Source: CBDCYH01 sp965224105
GTDB taxonomy: Bacteria; Bacteroidota; Rhodothermia; Rhodothermales; JABDKH01
Direction of reading: 5' to 3'
Length of the DNA stretch: 64,000 bases
Assembly: GCA_965224105.1 (NCBI GenBank)
Contig: CBDCYH010000002.1
Location: forward strand, 744,001 to 808,000
Below are positions 1 through 8,330 of the stretch, piece after piece. The notes beneath the pieces were generated by a model. That model did not search any database, was not told the DNA's origin, and was given only the letters and a program-made list of their open reading frames with translations. The position numbers and the translations under genes were made by a program. Position 1 is the stretch's first letter, and the number at the start of each line of letters is the position of its first letter.

Positions 1-227
1 AATCCACAGACATATTGGACAGGTTCGCCAGCTGCGCACCTTGCCACCAACGACTCGATCGCTTGCGCATCAGATCGTCCAACCTGAACGTCTCCAGCCA
101 AAACCAAGGTGGAACGAGGAATATCGAGAACCGACTCAATGCACCACCAGGCAACCAATCTAGCTTCCGCTTGATCAAACGCATGGAGCCTGGCGTTCGC
201 ATCCGAAAGCACGGTTTGAAGCGTCAT
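1..227 (-). CDS. prmC: Release factor glutamine methyltransferase PrmC, N-terminal part (cut by window edge)
   Basis: PrmC (HemK) methylates the glutamine of the GGQ motif in peptide-chain release factors RF1/RF2. Only the first 75 codons are present, reading leftward from an ATG at 225-227 out of the window. The translated start shows the helical N-terminal domain of the family: an ARLVAWW segment near residue 23, then a GEPVQYVCG segment at about residues 67-75, which matches the conserved GEP-x-QY-x-G element that precedes the methyltransferase domain. The catalytic NPPY motif lies outside the window. The gene is divergent from the glucan phosphorylase. A plus-strand reading frame runs antisense through it, but that frame has no family similarity here. 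Confidence 0.85.
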   Translation of the reverse strand, partial: MTLQTVLSDANARLHAFDQAEARLVAWWCIESVLDIPRSTLVLAGDVQVGRSDAQAIESLVARCAAGEPVQYVCG

Positions 228-326
228 TTATCTCCCAGACGGATAAACCATCTCTACTTTTTGGACGATACGTCAATTCTAACCCACATCGACACCGCGC
301 GATCCACACCGCATCGATACGTTCCA

Positions 327-334
327 TATATTTG
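327..334 (+). promoter_or_regulatory. Bacteroidota-type -7 box upstream of glgP
   Basis: The octamer TATATTTG fits the TAnnTTTG -7 consensus of the Bacteroidota housekeeping sigma factor. It sits 10 bases before the chosen ATG and 43 before a second in-frame ATG. No TTG was found at the expected -33 distance, so this is a weak call. Confidence 0.25.
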
Positions 335-344
335 CTGCTTCGAA

Positions 345-2426
345 ATGAATTCTAGCCCGCTCAGACACTATAACCCTATGACAACTCTGGAAAAGCTCAA
401 CGCTCTCGTGGATAATCTCTGGTGGAGCTGGAATCCAGACGCGATCAATCTATTTAGATCTTTGAATCCAGAGGTCTTTGCGGCGACGAACAACAACCCA
501 AGAATTGCGCTGCAACATGCCGACCAAGGACTGGTAGCGAGTTCTGGATTTGCTAAAGCAGTTGATAGGATCTACGACTCGTTCGCTTCTTACATGAGTG
601 ACTCGAATATCGATCGATCACTCCCTCACGTGGGCTACTTCTGCATGGAGTACGGTTTGCACGAAAGCATCCCAATCTACTCTGGAGGCCTTGGCATCCT
701 CGCAGGCGATCACACAAAGGCCGCGTCGGATGTTGGCCTTCCGTTTACGGCAGTAGGCCTGTACCTGCGCGACGGCTACTTCAAACAGTTTTTTGACAAG
801 ACCGGCTCACAACTGGCCGAGTACCCGGGAATTGATTCAACCACACAACCGTTCCGTACTGCCGTCGACGCTGAAGGAAACCCGATAGAGGTGTCAATAA
901 ATATTGGCGGAGAAACGGTATACCTCCAGGCAAAACTCATGGACATCGGCCGCGTGTCCATTGTATTGCTCGATGCCGACATCGATGCTAACGGATTCGA
1001 CAACAAGTTTCTAACGCGCCGACTGTATGGCGGCGACAGAAAAACCCGACTGCAGCAGGAGATGATTCTCGGCATTGGGGGGATCCGCATGTTGAGAGCC
1101 CTCGATATCTCACCAGATCTATTCCACATGAATGAGGGCCACTGTGCCTTCCTCGCTCTGGAACTGGTGCGCGAGCAAACATCCGAAGGACTCAACCTGC
1201 AGGATGCAGAAAATGAAGTCCGGAATATGTGTCTGTTCACAACGCACACTCCGGTAATGGCAGGCCATGATAGATTTGACCCAGGACTCTTCGATGAGCA
1301 GATGACCGGGTACGCCTCGGAGCTCAACATCTCAATGCACGACCTTCTCGCATACGGTCGCGTAAATCCTGACGATCACGATGAACAGTTCACCATGACA
1401 GTTCTCGGCTTAAACCTCGCCGCGAATGCCAACGGCGTCTCGAAACTGAATGGCGAAGTCGCACGCGATCAATGGAAAGACAAGTATCCAGATAGAAGCG
1501 TCGACGAGGTGCCGATCGGTCACGTCACCAACGGAATCCACTTACCCACATGGACCTCACCGTCGGCTCGAAGCTTCCTCGACAAACACTTACCGAATTG
1601 GTCAACGTCTCGACTCGCCTGGAATAAAGTTGAAAACATCCAGGCTTCCGATCTCTGGCAATACCGGAGCCAGCTCCGTAAAAGACTAGTCGATTTCGTC
1701 AACGACCGTGTGCAACACCAAACCCTCCAGCAACAAAGCCGGCTGGATCCGAATACGCTGACCGTCGGATTTGCAAGAAGGTTTGCGACCTACAAACGCG
1801 CACCACTTCTCTTTCACGACCTAGGACGAATTAAAAGCATTTTCGCGAACACCGATGCACCGATCCAGGTGATCTACGCGGGGAAAGCTCATCCCGCCGA
1901 CAAACTAGGCCAGGAATTTATAAGAGAAATCTTCCAATTCACCCAGGATCCTGATTTCTCCGGTAAACTCGTTTTCGTAGAAGGATACGATATGGAAATC
2001 GGGCGCATGCTCGTTTCCGGTTGCGACGTTTGGCTCAACAATCCCCGGAGACCATACGAAGCGAGTGGAACAAGCGGCCAAAAAGTCGCTGTCCACGGCG
2101 GACTCAACCTATCTATTCTCGATGGATGGTGGCCCGAGGGCTTCGACGGAACGAACGGATGGTCGATCGGAACGGACGCTTCCTCTGAATATCGCGACCC
2201 CAAAGTCCAAGATCCCGAAGATGCCAATCTGTTGTACGAGGCGTTGGAAACCCAGGTGATCCCAAGTTTTTATCAACGGGACGAGGATAACGTACCGCAA
2301 GCATGGGTAGACCTGATGCGAAGCGCGATGAAAATCCTGCCGTATCAATTCAGTGCGCGGCGAATGATCATGGATTACATTGACCAGTACTATAGTCAGC
2401 GCATCCCCGCCAGGAAAGCTAGCTAG
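345..2426 (+). CDS. glgP: Alpha-glucan (glycogen) phosphorylase, GT35, short form
   Basis: Phosphorolyses alpha-1,4-glucan to glucose 1-phosphate in the cytoplasm, using pyridoxal phosphate. The N-terminus carries NLWWSWNPDA, typical of the short bacterial/archaeal-type GT35 enzymes. The PLP site is in a GTSGQK motif with the lysine codon at 2082-2084 (Lys580 of this model), followed by LNLSILDGWW and NGWSIG. The model is 693 residues, shorter than the roughly 800-850 of E. coli-type phosphorylases and within the range of the short group. The frame is open back to base 15, but that part is antisense to prmC, so I chose the ATG at 345, where family similarity begins. An ATG at 378 is the alternative. 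The stop overlaps the convergent paaZ stop by four bases. Confidence 0.92.
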   Translation: MNSSPLRHYNPMTTLEKLNALVDNLWWSWNPDAINLFRSLNPEVFAATNNNPRIALQHADQGLVASSGFAKAVDRIYDSFASYMSDSNIDRSLPHVGYFCMEYGLHESIPIYSGGLGILAGDHTKAASDVGLPFTAVGLYLRDGYFKQFFDKTGSQLAEYPGIDSTTQPFRTAVDAEGNPIEVSINIGGETVYLQAKLMDIGRVSIVLLDADIDANGFDNKFLTRRLYGGDRKTRLQQEMILGIGGIRMLRALDISPDLFHMNEGHCAFLALELVREQTSEGLNLQDAENEVRNMCLFTTHTPVMAGHDRFDPGLFDEQMTGYASELNISMHDLLAYGRVNPDDHDEQFTMTVLGLNLAANANGVSKLNGEVARDQWKDKYPDRSVDEVPIGHVTNGIHLPTWTSPSARSFLDKHLPNWSTSRLAWNKVENIQASDLWQYRSQLRKRLVDFVNDRVQHQTLQQQSRLDPNTLTVGFARRFATYKRAPLLFHDLGRIKSIFANTDAPIQVIYAGKAHPADKLGQEFIREIFQFTQDPDFSGKLVFVEGYDMEIGRMLVSGCDVWLNNPRRPYEASGTSGQKVAVHGGLNLSILDGWWPEGFDGTNGWSIGTDASSEYRDPKVQDPEDANLLYEALETQVIPSFYQRDEDNVPQAWVDLMRSAMKILPYQFSARRMIMDYIDQYYSQRIPARKAS

Positions 2427-4471
2427 CTAGGGTCGTCCCTTCGGACCAAAGTCAAAATCGTGTACGTAGCGACGAGAACGTCGTCCTGGTTGATCACGTC
2501 CACGTGCCATTCAACCACACCTTGATGCTCTTCTCCTTCGCGCTTCTCCTTTTCGATTTTTCTCTTACAGGTCAGTTTGGCTTGAATCGTATCTCCGAGT
2601 CTAACTGGTTCAATAAACCGCAAACTCTCTAGACCATAATTAGCCAGGACCGGTCCCTCCCCGGGATAAACAAACAGGCCCGCCGCGGCCGACAGTACAA
2701 AGTATCCGTGCGCCACACGCCCCTCAAAAAGTGATGCCGTCGCGGCTATCTCATCCGTGTGTGCGTAAAAATAGTCGCCGGAAATACCGGCAAAATTTAC
2801 AACGTCTGCCTCCGTCACCGTCCGTCGATGCGTTGTCAACGTTTCACCAATCTGCAACTCGTCGAATGACTTTCGGAACGGATGCACCTCCGACTCCGGT
2901 CGATTCGCCCCAACCTGCCACTCGTTCGTGATATACGACAGTGTAGTCGGCGAGCCCTGGATAGCCGTGCGTTGCATATAATGCATGACACCCCGGATTC
3001 CTCCCATTTCTTCACCTCCGCCAGCCCTTCCCGGTCCACCGTGCACCAGATGAGGTAGTGGAGAGCCGTGTCCTGTGGACTCACCCGCACACTCCTGGTT
3101 CAGCACCATCAGCCTTCCGTGGTACGCAGCAGTCCCCAGGACCAAATCTCTCGCAAACCCATCATCGTCGGTTACTATCGATCCGACCAGACTTCCTTTT
3201 CCCTTCCGGACGAGTTCAATTGCATCTTCTGTGGAGGCGTATGGCATTAGCGTAGTCACAGGACCGAAAGCCTCAATATCGTGTGGTTCGTTCTGCCCAT
3301 GCGGGTCGTCGCAATACATTATCGTTGGCCCATGGAAAGCACCGTTTCCAACATTTTCACCCACGATCTCAATTCCGTTGCGACCCCCATAAATAATCGT
3401 TCCTGCAGCCGAAATCTCTCCTACCCTCTCCTCCACCTCATCCACCTGACCTTTGCTGACAAGGGGCCCCATCACTACACCGTCATGCGCCGGGTCTCCG
3501 ATCCGTATTTCCTCAAGTTTCGCCTTCAATGCCTCCGACACAGCATCCATCACCCCCGCCGGAGCAAACGTCCGCCGGATTGCAGTACACCTTTGGCCTG
3601 ATTTAATAGTCATCTCGTTCACAACCTCATTGACGAACAAGTCAAACTCGGCAGATCCTGGTTCCGCATCCGGGCCGAGAAGACAAAAGTTCAGGCTGTC
3701 CGCCTCCATATTAAACCGGACGTTATTTTTCTGTATAGCTGGAGTCTGTTTCAGCATCTGCCCCGTGTCTGCAGATCCCGTGAAGGTTACGACGTCCTGC
3801 AAGTCGACATTCTCCAGCAGGTCGCCAGTGCGTCCACAAATAAGCTGCAGCGCTCCATCGGGGAGCAACCCGGATTCGATCATCGCGCGCACTACTCCCT
3901 CAGTGACGTACGACGTGACACTCGCAGGCTTAACGATCGCGGGCATACCGGCAAGAAACGTTGGAGCAAGCTTTTCCATCATCCCCCAACACGGAAAATT
4001 ATACGCGTTGATGTGGATTGCTACCCCCTCCAGCGGCACGCAGAGATGATGCCCGGCAAACGTTCCGCCCCGCGAAAGCCTCTCTAGATCTCCGTCGAGA
4101 AAATACGTCTCGTTCGGTAGTTCACGACGACCCTTGCTGCTATAAACGAAAAAGGTCGAGATACCACCGTCAATATCGATCCACGCGTCTCTCTTGGTCG
4201 CGCCAGTAACGAAGGAGGTCGTGTAAAACTCCCGCTTGCGCTCCATCAAATACTTTGCGACCGCTTTCAACATTAGGGCACGCTCGTGAAACGTCATTTT
4301 TCGTAACGCCGGGCCACCGACACTTCGTGCGTAGTCAAGCATTGCGACAAAATCCAAACCATCGCTTGAAACGGATGCATAGTCTTCACCGGTAACCGCA
4401 TGCCGAACGATTTTCCCATCCGCGGAACTCGAATGCCATCTACCTTCAGCGAAACTCTCGACCTTAATCAT
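2423..4471 (-). CDS. paaZ: Bifunctional oxepin-CoA hydrolase / 3-oxo-5,6-dehydrosuberyl-CoA semialdehyde dehydrogenase PaaZ
   Basis: Opens the oxepin-CoA ring of the aerobic phenylacetyl-CoA pathway and oxidises the resulting aldehyde with NADP. Residues 1-520 are an aldehyde dehydrogenase domain with Glu256 (in NMEADS) and Cys295 (in SGQRCT). Both fall at the same numbers as the catalytic residues of E. coli PaaZ. Residues 535-682 are a MaoC-like hotdog hydratase with the D-x4-H pair Asp566/His571 in the DYFYAH motif. The 682-residue length matches full-length fused PaaZ. It is last in the paaG-H-I-Y-Z run, overlaps the upstream paaY-like gene by 8 bases, and meets glgP tail to tail. Confidence 0.96.
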   Translation of the reverse strand: MIKVESFAEGRWHSSSADGKIVRHAVTGEDYASVSSDGLDFVAMLDYARSVGGPALRKMTFHERALMLKAVAKYLMERKREFYTTSFVTGATKRDAWIDIDGGISTFFVYSSKGRRELPNETYFLDGDLERLSRGGTFAGHHLCVPLEGVAIHINAYNFPCWGMMEKLAPTFLAGMPAIVKPASVTSYVTEGVVRAMIESGLLPDGALQLICGRTGDLLENVDLQDVVTFTGSADTGQMLKQTPAIQKNNVRFNMEADSLNFCLLGPDAEPGSAEFDLFVNEVVNEMTIKSGQRCTAIRRTFAPAGVMDAVSEALKAKLEEIRIGDPAHDGVVMGPLVSKGQVDEVEERVGEISAAGTIIYGGRNGIEIVGENVGNGAFHGPTIMYCDDPHGQNEPHDIEAFGPVTTLMPYASTEDAIELVRKGKGSLVGSIVTDDDGFARDLVLGTAAYHGRLMVLNQECAGESTGHGSPLPHLVHGGPGRAGGGEEMGGIRGVMHYMQRTAIQGSPTTLSYITNEWQVGANRPESEVHPFRKSFDELQIGETLTTHRRTVTEADVVNFAGISGDYFYAHTDEIAATASLFEGRVAHGYFVLSAAAGLFVYPGEGPVLANYGLESLRFIEPVRLGDTIQAKLTCKRKIEKEKREGEEHQGVVEWHVDVINQDDVLVATYTILTLVRRDDPS

Positions 4472-5081
4472 TTTCTTTCTTTGCTGATGTTGTTTCTTTC
4501 CAGGTCCTGTAAGAAATTTCTTGCCGAGGTCGATTCTCCTCTACCGCCCTAAGAGGCTCTACCTCAACCATTTTGTCTCGAAGCTCTTGAGGAAGTTGTT
4601 GGTAGAGCTTCGTTCCCTCTGACTTCCATTGTACCCGCTCCATTGACATGTCTCCAACGATCTTTGCGGGATTTCCAACGACGATTTTGCGCGGGGGTAT
4701 TTGCATGTCTGCTGGAACGAAGCATAGCGCACCAACCAGAGAGTCTTCCCCCACCACAGCGTTGTCCATAACAACCGCATTCATCCCAACAAGTGCATTT
4801 CTCCCAATCCTTGCGCCGTGAATTACTGCCCCATGACCTATATGCGCCGCCGGCTCTAGCACGACTGACACTCCGGGAAACATATGAACGGTGCAATTTT
4901 CCTGCACATTGCATCCGTCACCGATCAATATCTTACCCCAGTCGCCACGAATTACCGCGCTCGGACCTATATACACGGATTTTCCAATAATCACGTTTCC
5001 GACAACCGTCGCATTCGGATGCACAAAGGAGGACTCATGCACCACCGGGCGAAATCCGTCAAACTGATAGATATTTGCCAA
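4464..5081 (-). CDS. paaY: Gamma-carbonic-anhydrase-like hexapeptide-repeat protein PaaY
   Basis: Left-handed beta-helix protein of 205 residues with repeated (V/I)-G-x-x-(A/V) hexapeptides. It has gamma-class histidines in TVHMF, AHIGH and VIHG that would bind a metal in the trimer. In paa clusters PaaY is reported as an accessory thioesterase-like protein that clears dead-end CoA adducts, and related proteins are carbonic anhydrases or acyltransferases. The assignment as PaaY rests on position between paaI and paaZ and on the C-terminal helical extension after about residue 165. Start and stop are close to the neighbours (8-base overlap with paaZ, 20-base gap to paaI), so co-transcription is likely. 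Confidence 0.85.
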   Translation of the reverse strand: MANIYQFDGFRPVVHESSFVHPNATVVGNVIIGKSVYIGPSAVIRGDWGKILIGDGCNVQENCTVHMFPGVSVVLEPAAHIGHGAVIHGARIGRNALVGMNAVVMDNAVVGEDSLVGALCFVPADMQIPPRKIVVGNPAKIVGDMSMERVQWKSEGTKLYQQLPQELRDKMVEVEPLRAVEENRPRQEISYRTWKETTSAKKEND

Positions 5082-5101
5082 GGCTCCTCAACTTGATTCG
5101 G

Positions 5102-5521
5102 TTAAACTTCATGTCGGTCGGACGTACGATATACGGTGCCACGAAAGTCTGCAACGCTCACCCCATCACAAATAATATCGACGCTGTAAAAACCAAGCGA
5201 CTTCCCGTTCTTAATTTCCCTGGCCGTCGCTATTAGTTCGTCCCCCACAGAAACTTTGTTCTGATACGAAATCGAATTACTTATCGCCACCGCAACGCGG
5301 CCATAGCTGTTCGAAGCGAACGCAAGTGCACTGTCGGCAAGACTGTACGCTATCCCTCCGTGCGCAATCCCAAAACCGTTTACCATTTCCGGCCGAACTG
5401 TCATAGATAGCTTACAGTATCCAAGATCCATCTCGACAATCTCAATCCCCAGCCACCTGCTGAATGCATCCTCAGCCATCATGGCATTAACCACGAGATA
5501 AGCTTGCTGTTTGTCATCCAT
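5102..5521 (-). CDS. paaI: Hydroxyphenylacetyl-CoA thioesterase PaaI
   Basis: Hotdog-fold acyl-CoA thioesterase of 139 residues, the usual family size. It is thought to release CoA from ring-hydroxylated phenylacetyl-CoA intermediates that stall the pathway. The signature NGFGIAHGGIAYSLADSA runs from about residue 48. Asp63, in LADSA, aligns with the catalytic aspartate (Asp61) of E. coli PaaI. It overlaps paaH by 8 bases upstream and lies 20 bases before paaY, inside the paaG-H-I-Y-Z run. Confidence 0.92.
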   Translation of the reverse strand: MDDKQQAYLVVNAMMAEDAFSRWLGIEIVEMDLGYCKLSMTVRPEMVNGFGIAHGGIAYSLADSALAFASNSYGRVAVAISNSISYQNKVSVGDELIATAREIKNGKSLGFYSVDIICDGVSVADFRGTVYRTSDRHEV

Positions 5522-6683
5522 AGAACGTCGCTCCGGTTTTTGCCATCTGCCTTAATAGAGGACTGGGTCGGTATCTGTCCTCGCCGTAGGTCTCGAACAA
5601 TTCCTGCAATCTCCCGAGCACTACCTCGATCCCAAGATCATCAGCCCACTCAAGCAGACCTCTCGGATAGTTTACACCTTTTGTCATTGCCAGATCAATG
5701 TCAGCCGGTGTTGCAACATTCCAGAAAACGGCATCGGCGGCCTCGTTGATGAGCATGCCTACGATCCGATCAACAATATCTTTTTGTCGTTCCAGCGACA
5801 TTATACTTTCCTCTTCAACTCTGGTACCATCTGCGTACGTGTAGTATCCACGTCCGGATTTTCTACCGAGCCGACCAGCATCAACCATTCGCTGTTGCGT
5901 GAGGGACGGCTTGTACCTCGGATCAAAGTAAAATGCTTCAAAAACTGATCTGGTAACCGCAAAGTTGATGTCGTTACCGATTAGATCCATCAACTCAAAA
6001 GGTCCCATCTTGAAGCCACCTACGGTACGCATTGCCGTGTCAATGTCAGCAATGCCCCCTATCCCTTCTTCGTAGATCCGGATGGCCTCCCCGTAAAATG
6101 GTCGTGCCACACGGTTAACAATAAAACCTGGCGTGTCTTTGGCCTTCACCCCGACTTTGCCCCAGTCCTCAACAAGGGAAAGCATCCTCGATACCACGGC
6201 AGGGCTAGTTTGTAGAGCTCCAACAACCTCCACTAACGGTAACAACGGTGCCGGGTTAAAAAAATGCATGCCGACAACGCGATCAGGAACTGCACATCCC
6301 GATGCAATCCCAGACACCGAAAGAGAGGACGTGTTCGTCGCAAGAACGCATTCAGTCGAAACAATTTCCTCAAGCTGTCCGAAAAGCGATTTCTTAATCG
6401 AAAGGTCTTCGACGATCGCTTCGATTACCAGACCGCACTCCGCCATCGCTGCTATTTCGTGCGTTCCCGAAATTCTCGACAAAATATTTCGCGCTTCTGA
6501 TTCCTGGACTCGACCCTTTTGCTGCAGCCGTTCAAATATTGATTCAAGTTTCGAAAGGGCCGCTCCAACCTGATTCGGATTCGAATCGTTGAGGAGTACT
6601 TCGTGACCCGCTTCCGCCGCAACCTGGGCAATTCCGCGCCCCATAGTGCCTGCACCGATCACACCAACCAACATGCGTTCCAT
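5514..6683 (-). CDS. paaH: 3-hydroxyadipyl-CoA dehydrogenase PaaH (3-hydroxyacyl-CoA dehydrogenase)
   Basis: NAD-dependent oxidation of 3-hydroxyadipyl-CoA to 3-oxoadipyl-CoA in the lower phenylacetate pathway. The Rossmann motif GAGTMG is at residues 10-15. A catalytic-region HFFNPAP segment lies near residue 140, and the C-terminal 3HCDH helical domains follow. It has 389 residues, shorter than the ~475 of the E. coli protein but a common size for single-function dehydrogenases. It overlaps paaI by 8 bases and follows paaG after a 6-base gap. The same enzyme could also serve general beta-oxidation, but the neighbours favour phenylacetate. Confidence 0.92.
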   Translation of the reverse strand: MERMLVGVIGAGTMGRGIAQVAAEAGHEVLLNDSNPNQVGAALSKLESIFERLQQKGRVQESEARNILSRISGTHEIAAMAECGLVIEAIVEDLSIKKSLFGQLEEIVSTECVLATNTSSLSVSGIASGCAVPDRVVGMHFFNPAPLLPLVEVVGALQTSPAVVSRMLSLVEDWGKVGVKAKDTPGFIVNRVARPFYGEAIRIYEEGIGGIADIDTAMRTVGGFKMGPFELMDLIGNDINFAVTRSVFEAFYFDPRYKPSLTQQRMVDAGRLGRKSGRGYYTYADGTRVEEESIMSLERQKDIVDRIVGMLINEAADAVFWNVATPADIDLAMTKGVNYPRGLLEWADDLGIEVVLGRLQELFETYGEDRYRPSPLLRQMAKTGATFYG

Positions 6684-6689
6684 TCGCGC

Positions 6690-7481
6690 TTACCTTCCCT
6701 TAAAGTTGGGCTTGCGCTTTTCGACAAAGGACATTAGTCCCTCAAGGTAGTCATCCGTCTCGCCAGCGCGGCCCTGATAATCTGCCTCAAGTTCCAGCTG
6801 TTCATCCAATGAATTATCGGCAGACGCATGCAACGCGAGTTTCGTCAAGCCTAGCCCAACCGTCGGCTGCGTAGCAAGCTTTGAGGCAATTCCAAACGCG
6901 GCCTCTCTCAACTGATCAGCCGGTGTTACCATGTACACGAGTCCTAAGGCCTGCGCATCGCCAGCGGATAGTTTGTCGCCCATTAACGCCAATGACTTCG
7001 CCTTCATCAAACCAACCAGTCGAGGCAAGAAGAATGTCCCTCCCGAATCCGGTACGAGCCCTACCTTGCAAAACGATTGAATAAAAGATGCTGAGTCGGC
7101 AGCGACCACAACGTCGCACGCAAAAACAAGGTTAGCACCTGCGCCTGCCGCAACGCCATTGACAGCGCATACAATTGGTTTGGGAAGGTCCTGCATCTGG
7201 CGAATGATCGGATTGTAACACTCCCGCACAATCGCCGAGAGGTCGCCAACATTTCCATCCTTGTCTGGCAAAATAGAAGCAAGGTCTTGTCCTGCACAAA
7301 AACCCTTGCCGGACCCCGTCAGCAGCACCGCTCGCACACCGGAATCTTCTGCAATTTGCTGGAGTCGGTCCTGAAATTCGAATGCCATCGACCGATTAAA
7401 ACTATTGAGAACGTCCGGCCTATTTAGCGTCAAGGTTGCTACCCCTTGGTCGACCGCATACCGAACCTCGGATTCATTCAT
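6690..7481 (-). CDS. paaG: 2-(1,2-epoxy-1,2-dihydrophenyl)acetyl-CoA isomerase PaaG
   Basis: Crotonase-fold isomerase that converts the ring epoxide of phenylacetyl-CoA to oxepin-CoA. It has 263 residues. The oxyanion-hole elements are FCAGQD near residue 61 and GAGANL near residue 113. Asp145, in VPDSGGTFFLP, is the acidic residue typical of the isomerase branch, whereas hydratases carry two glutamates there. It is first of the minus-strand paaG-H-I-Y-Z run, and a promoter-like sequence lies just upstream in the 78-base gap to the divergent crotonase. Confidence 0.93.
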   Translation of the reverse strand: MNESEVRYAVDQGVATLTLNRPDVLNSFNRSMAFEFQDRLQQIAEDSGVRAVLLTGSGKGFCAGQDLASILPDKDGNVGDLSAIVRECYNPIIRQMQDLPKPIVCAVNGVAAGAGANLVFACDVVVAADSASFIQSFCKVGLVPDSGGTFFLPRLVGLMKAKSLALMGDKLSAGDAQALGLVYMVTPADQLREAAFGIASKLATQPTVGLGLTKLALHASADNSLDEQLELEADYQGRAGETDDYLEGLMSFVEKRKPNFKGR

Positions 7482-7486
7482 TTTTA

Positions 7487-7517
7487 CAATCTTATATTGT
7501 CAACAGGCCCGATCCAA
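7487..7517 (-). promoter_or_regulatory. Likely promoter of the paaGHIYZ run (-33 TTG / -7 TAAGATTG)
   Basis: Read on the minus strand, TTG (7517-7515) is followed after 20 bases by TAAGATTG (7494-7487). That is one mismatch from the TAnnTTTG consensus at the spacing known for Bacteroidota promoters. The -7 box ends only five bases before the paaG ATG, so a transcript from here would be nearly leaderless. No other evidence supports it. Confidence 0.4.
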
Positions 7518-7535
7518 TATAGGCTCTAGGGTGAT

Positions 7536-7543
7536 TACTTTTG
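7536..7543 (+). promoter_or_regulatory. -7 box of the crotonase/E1 block
   Basis: TACTTTTG matches TAnnTTTG exactly, 16 bases upstream of the crotonase ATG at 7560. No TTG is present at the usual -33 spacing. It faces away from the paaG promoter in the same 78-base divergent region. Confidence 0.35.
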
Positions 7544-7559
7544 ATTTCCGCTCGCTGTT

Positions 7560-8330
7560 ATGGCCAACACATACAATACACTGATTGTTGATGAACTTGA
7601 CCACGGCATTGTTGTGTGCTCGATCAACAGGCCCGCAGCACGCAATGCGCTGAATGAAGAGATGGTTAACGAGTTCCACGCGATGCTCACAGCTCTCAAC
7701 CGTTCGTGGGAAACCACGGTGCTTGTAATTACGGGATCTGGAGGGAAGTCCTTCATGAGTGGAGCAGATATCGCCGAACTTAGGAATCGGGATAGTTCAG
7801 ATGCCCTGCGACAAATCAACAACGGATTATTCCGAGCAGTCGAATCTTTTAGAGCTCCCACCATAGCCGCAGTTAATGGTTATGCACTCGGCGGGGGATG
7901 CGAGTTGGCGCTCGCGTGTGATCTTAGAATTGCTGCTTCGCATGCGAAGTTTGGCCAACCAGAAGTGAAGCTGGGAATCGTCCCGGGAGCTGGAGCGACC
8001 TACCGTCTCCCAACGATTGTTGGCCTGGGGAAAGCGAAAGAACTCATCTTCACCGGGAAAATAATCGATGCTGATGCGGCTCTCCAGATTGGCCTGGTTA
8101 ACGAAGTTGTCGAGCTGGAGAATCTCCGGTCCCGAGCAGTTGAGGTGGCAACAGAAATTGCGGCAAACGGAAGCACCGCGATCCGCCTCGCGAAACTTGC
8201 TCTCAACACTCAACGCGATTCGACGATTGAAGCTGGATACGCTCTGGAAACGATAATGCAGACGTTTCTCTTCGAGCATCCGGAGAAGAACCGCCGTATG
8301 GATGACTTCCTAAACAAGAAAAAGAAGTGA
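7560..8330 (+). CDS. Enoyl-CoA hydratase (crotonase family, PaaF-like)
   Basis: Adds water across 2,3-enoyl-CoA. It has 256 residues. Both catalytic glutamates of true hydratases are present: Glu115 in GGGCELAL and Glu135 in GQPEVKLGIVPGAG. The oxyanion-hole segment is SFMSGAD at about residue 65. The cluster needs 2,3-dehydroadipyl-CoA hydratase (PaaF), and this is the only hydratase of that type in the window, so that role is plausible. However, it is on the opposite strand from the paa genes and is translationally coupled to a 2-oxoacid dehydrogenase, so branched-chain or short-chain acyl-CoA breakdown is an equal candidate. Its TGA stop overlaps the GTG start of the next gene. Confidence 0.9.
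   Translation: MANTYNTLIVDELDHGIVVCSINRPAARNALNEEMVNEFHAMLTALNRSWETTVLVITGSGGKSFMSGADIAELRNRDSSDALRQINNGLFRAVESFRAPTIAAVNGYALGGGCELALACDLRIAASHAKFGQPEVKLGIVPGAGATYRLPTIVGLGKAKELIFTGKIIDADAALQIGLVNEVVELENLRSRAVEVATEIAANGSTAIRLAKLALNTQRDSTIEAGYALETIMQTFLFEHPEKNRRMDDFLNKKKK

Noticed and set aside
15..344. Extension of the glucan phosphorylase to an ATG at base 15
   Set aside because: The extra 110 residues have no phosphorylase similarity and lie antisense to the first 75 codons of prmC.
776..1330. Long minus-strand frame inside glgP
   Set aside because: It is antisense to a well-conserved part of the phosphorylase and has low-complexity Ser/Arg composition typical of shadow frames.
3453..4049. 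198-codon plus-strand frame inside paaZ
   Set aside because: It is antisense to the conserved aldehyde-dehydrogenase domain, with no family features.
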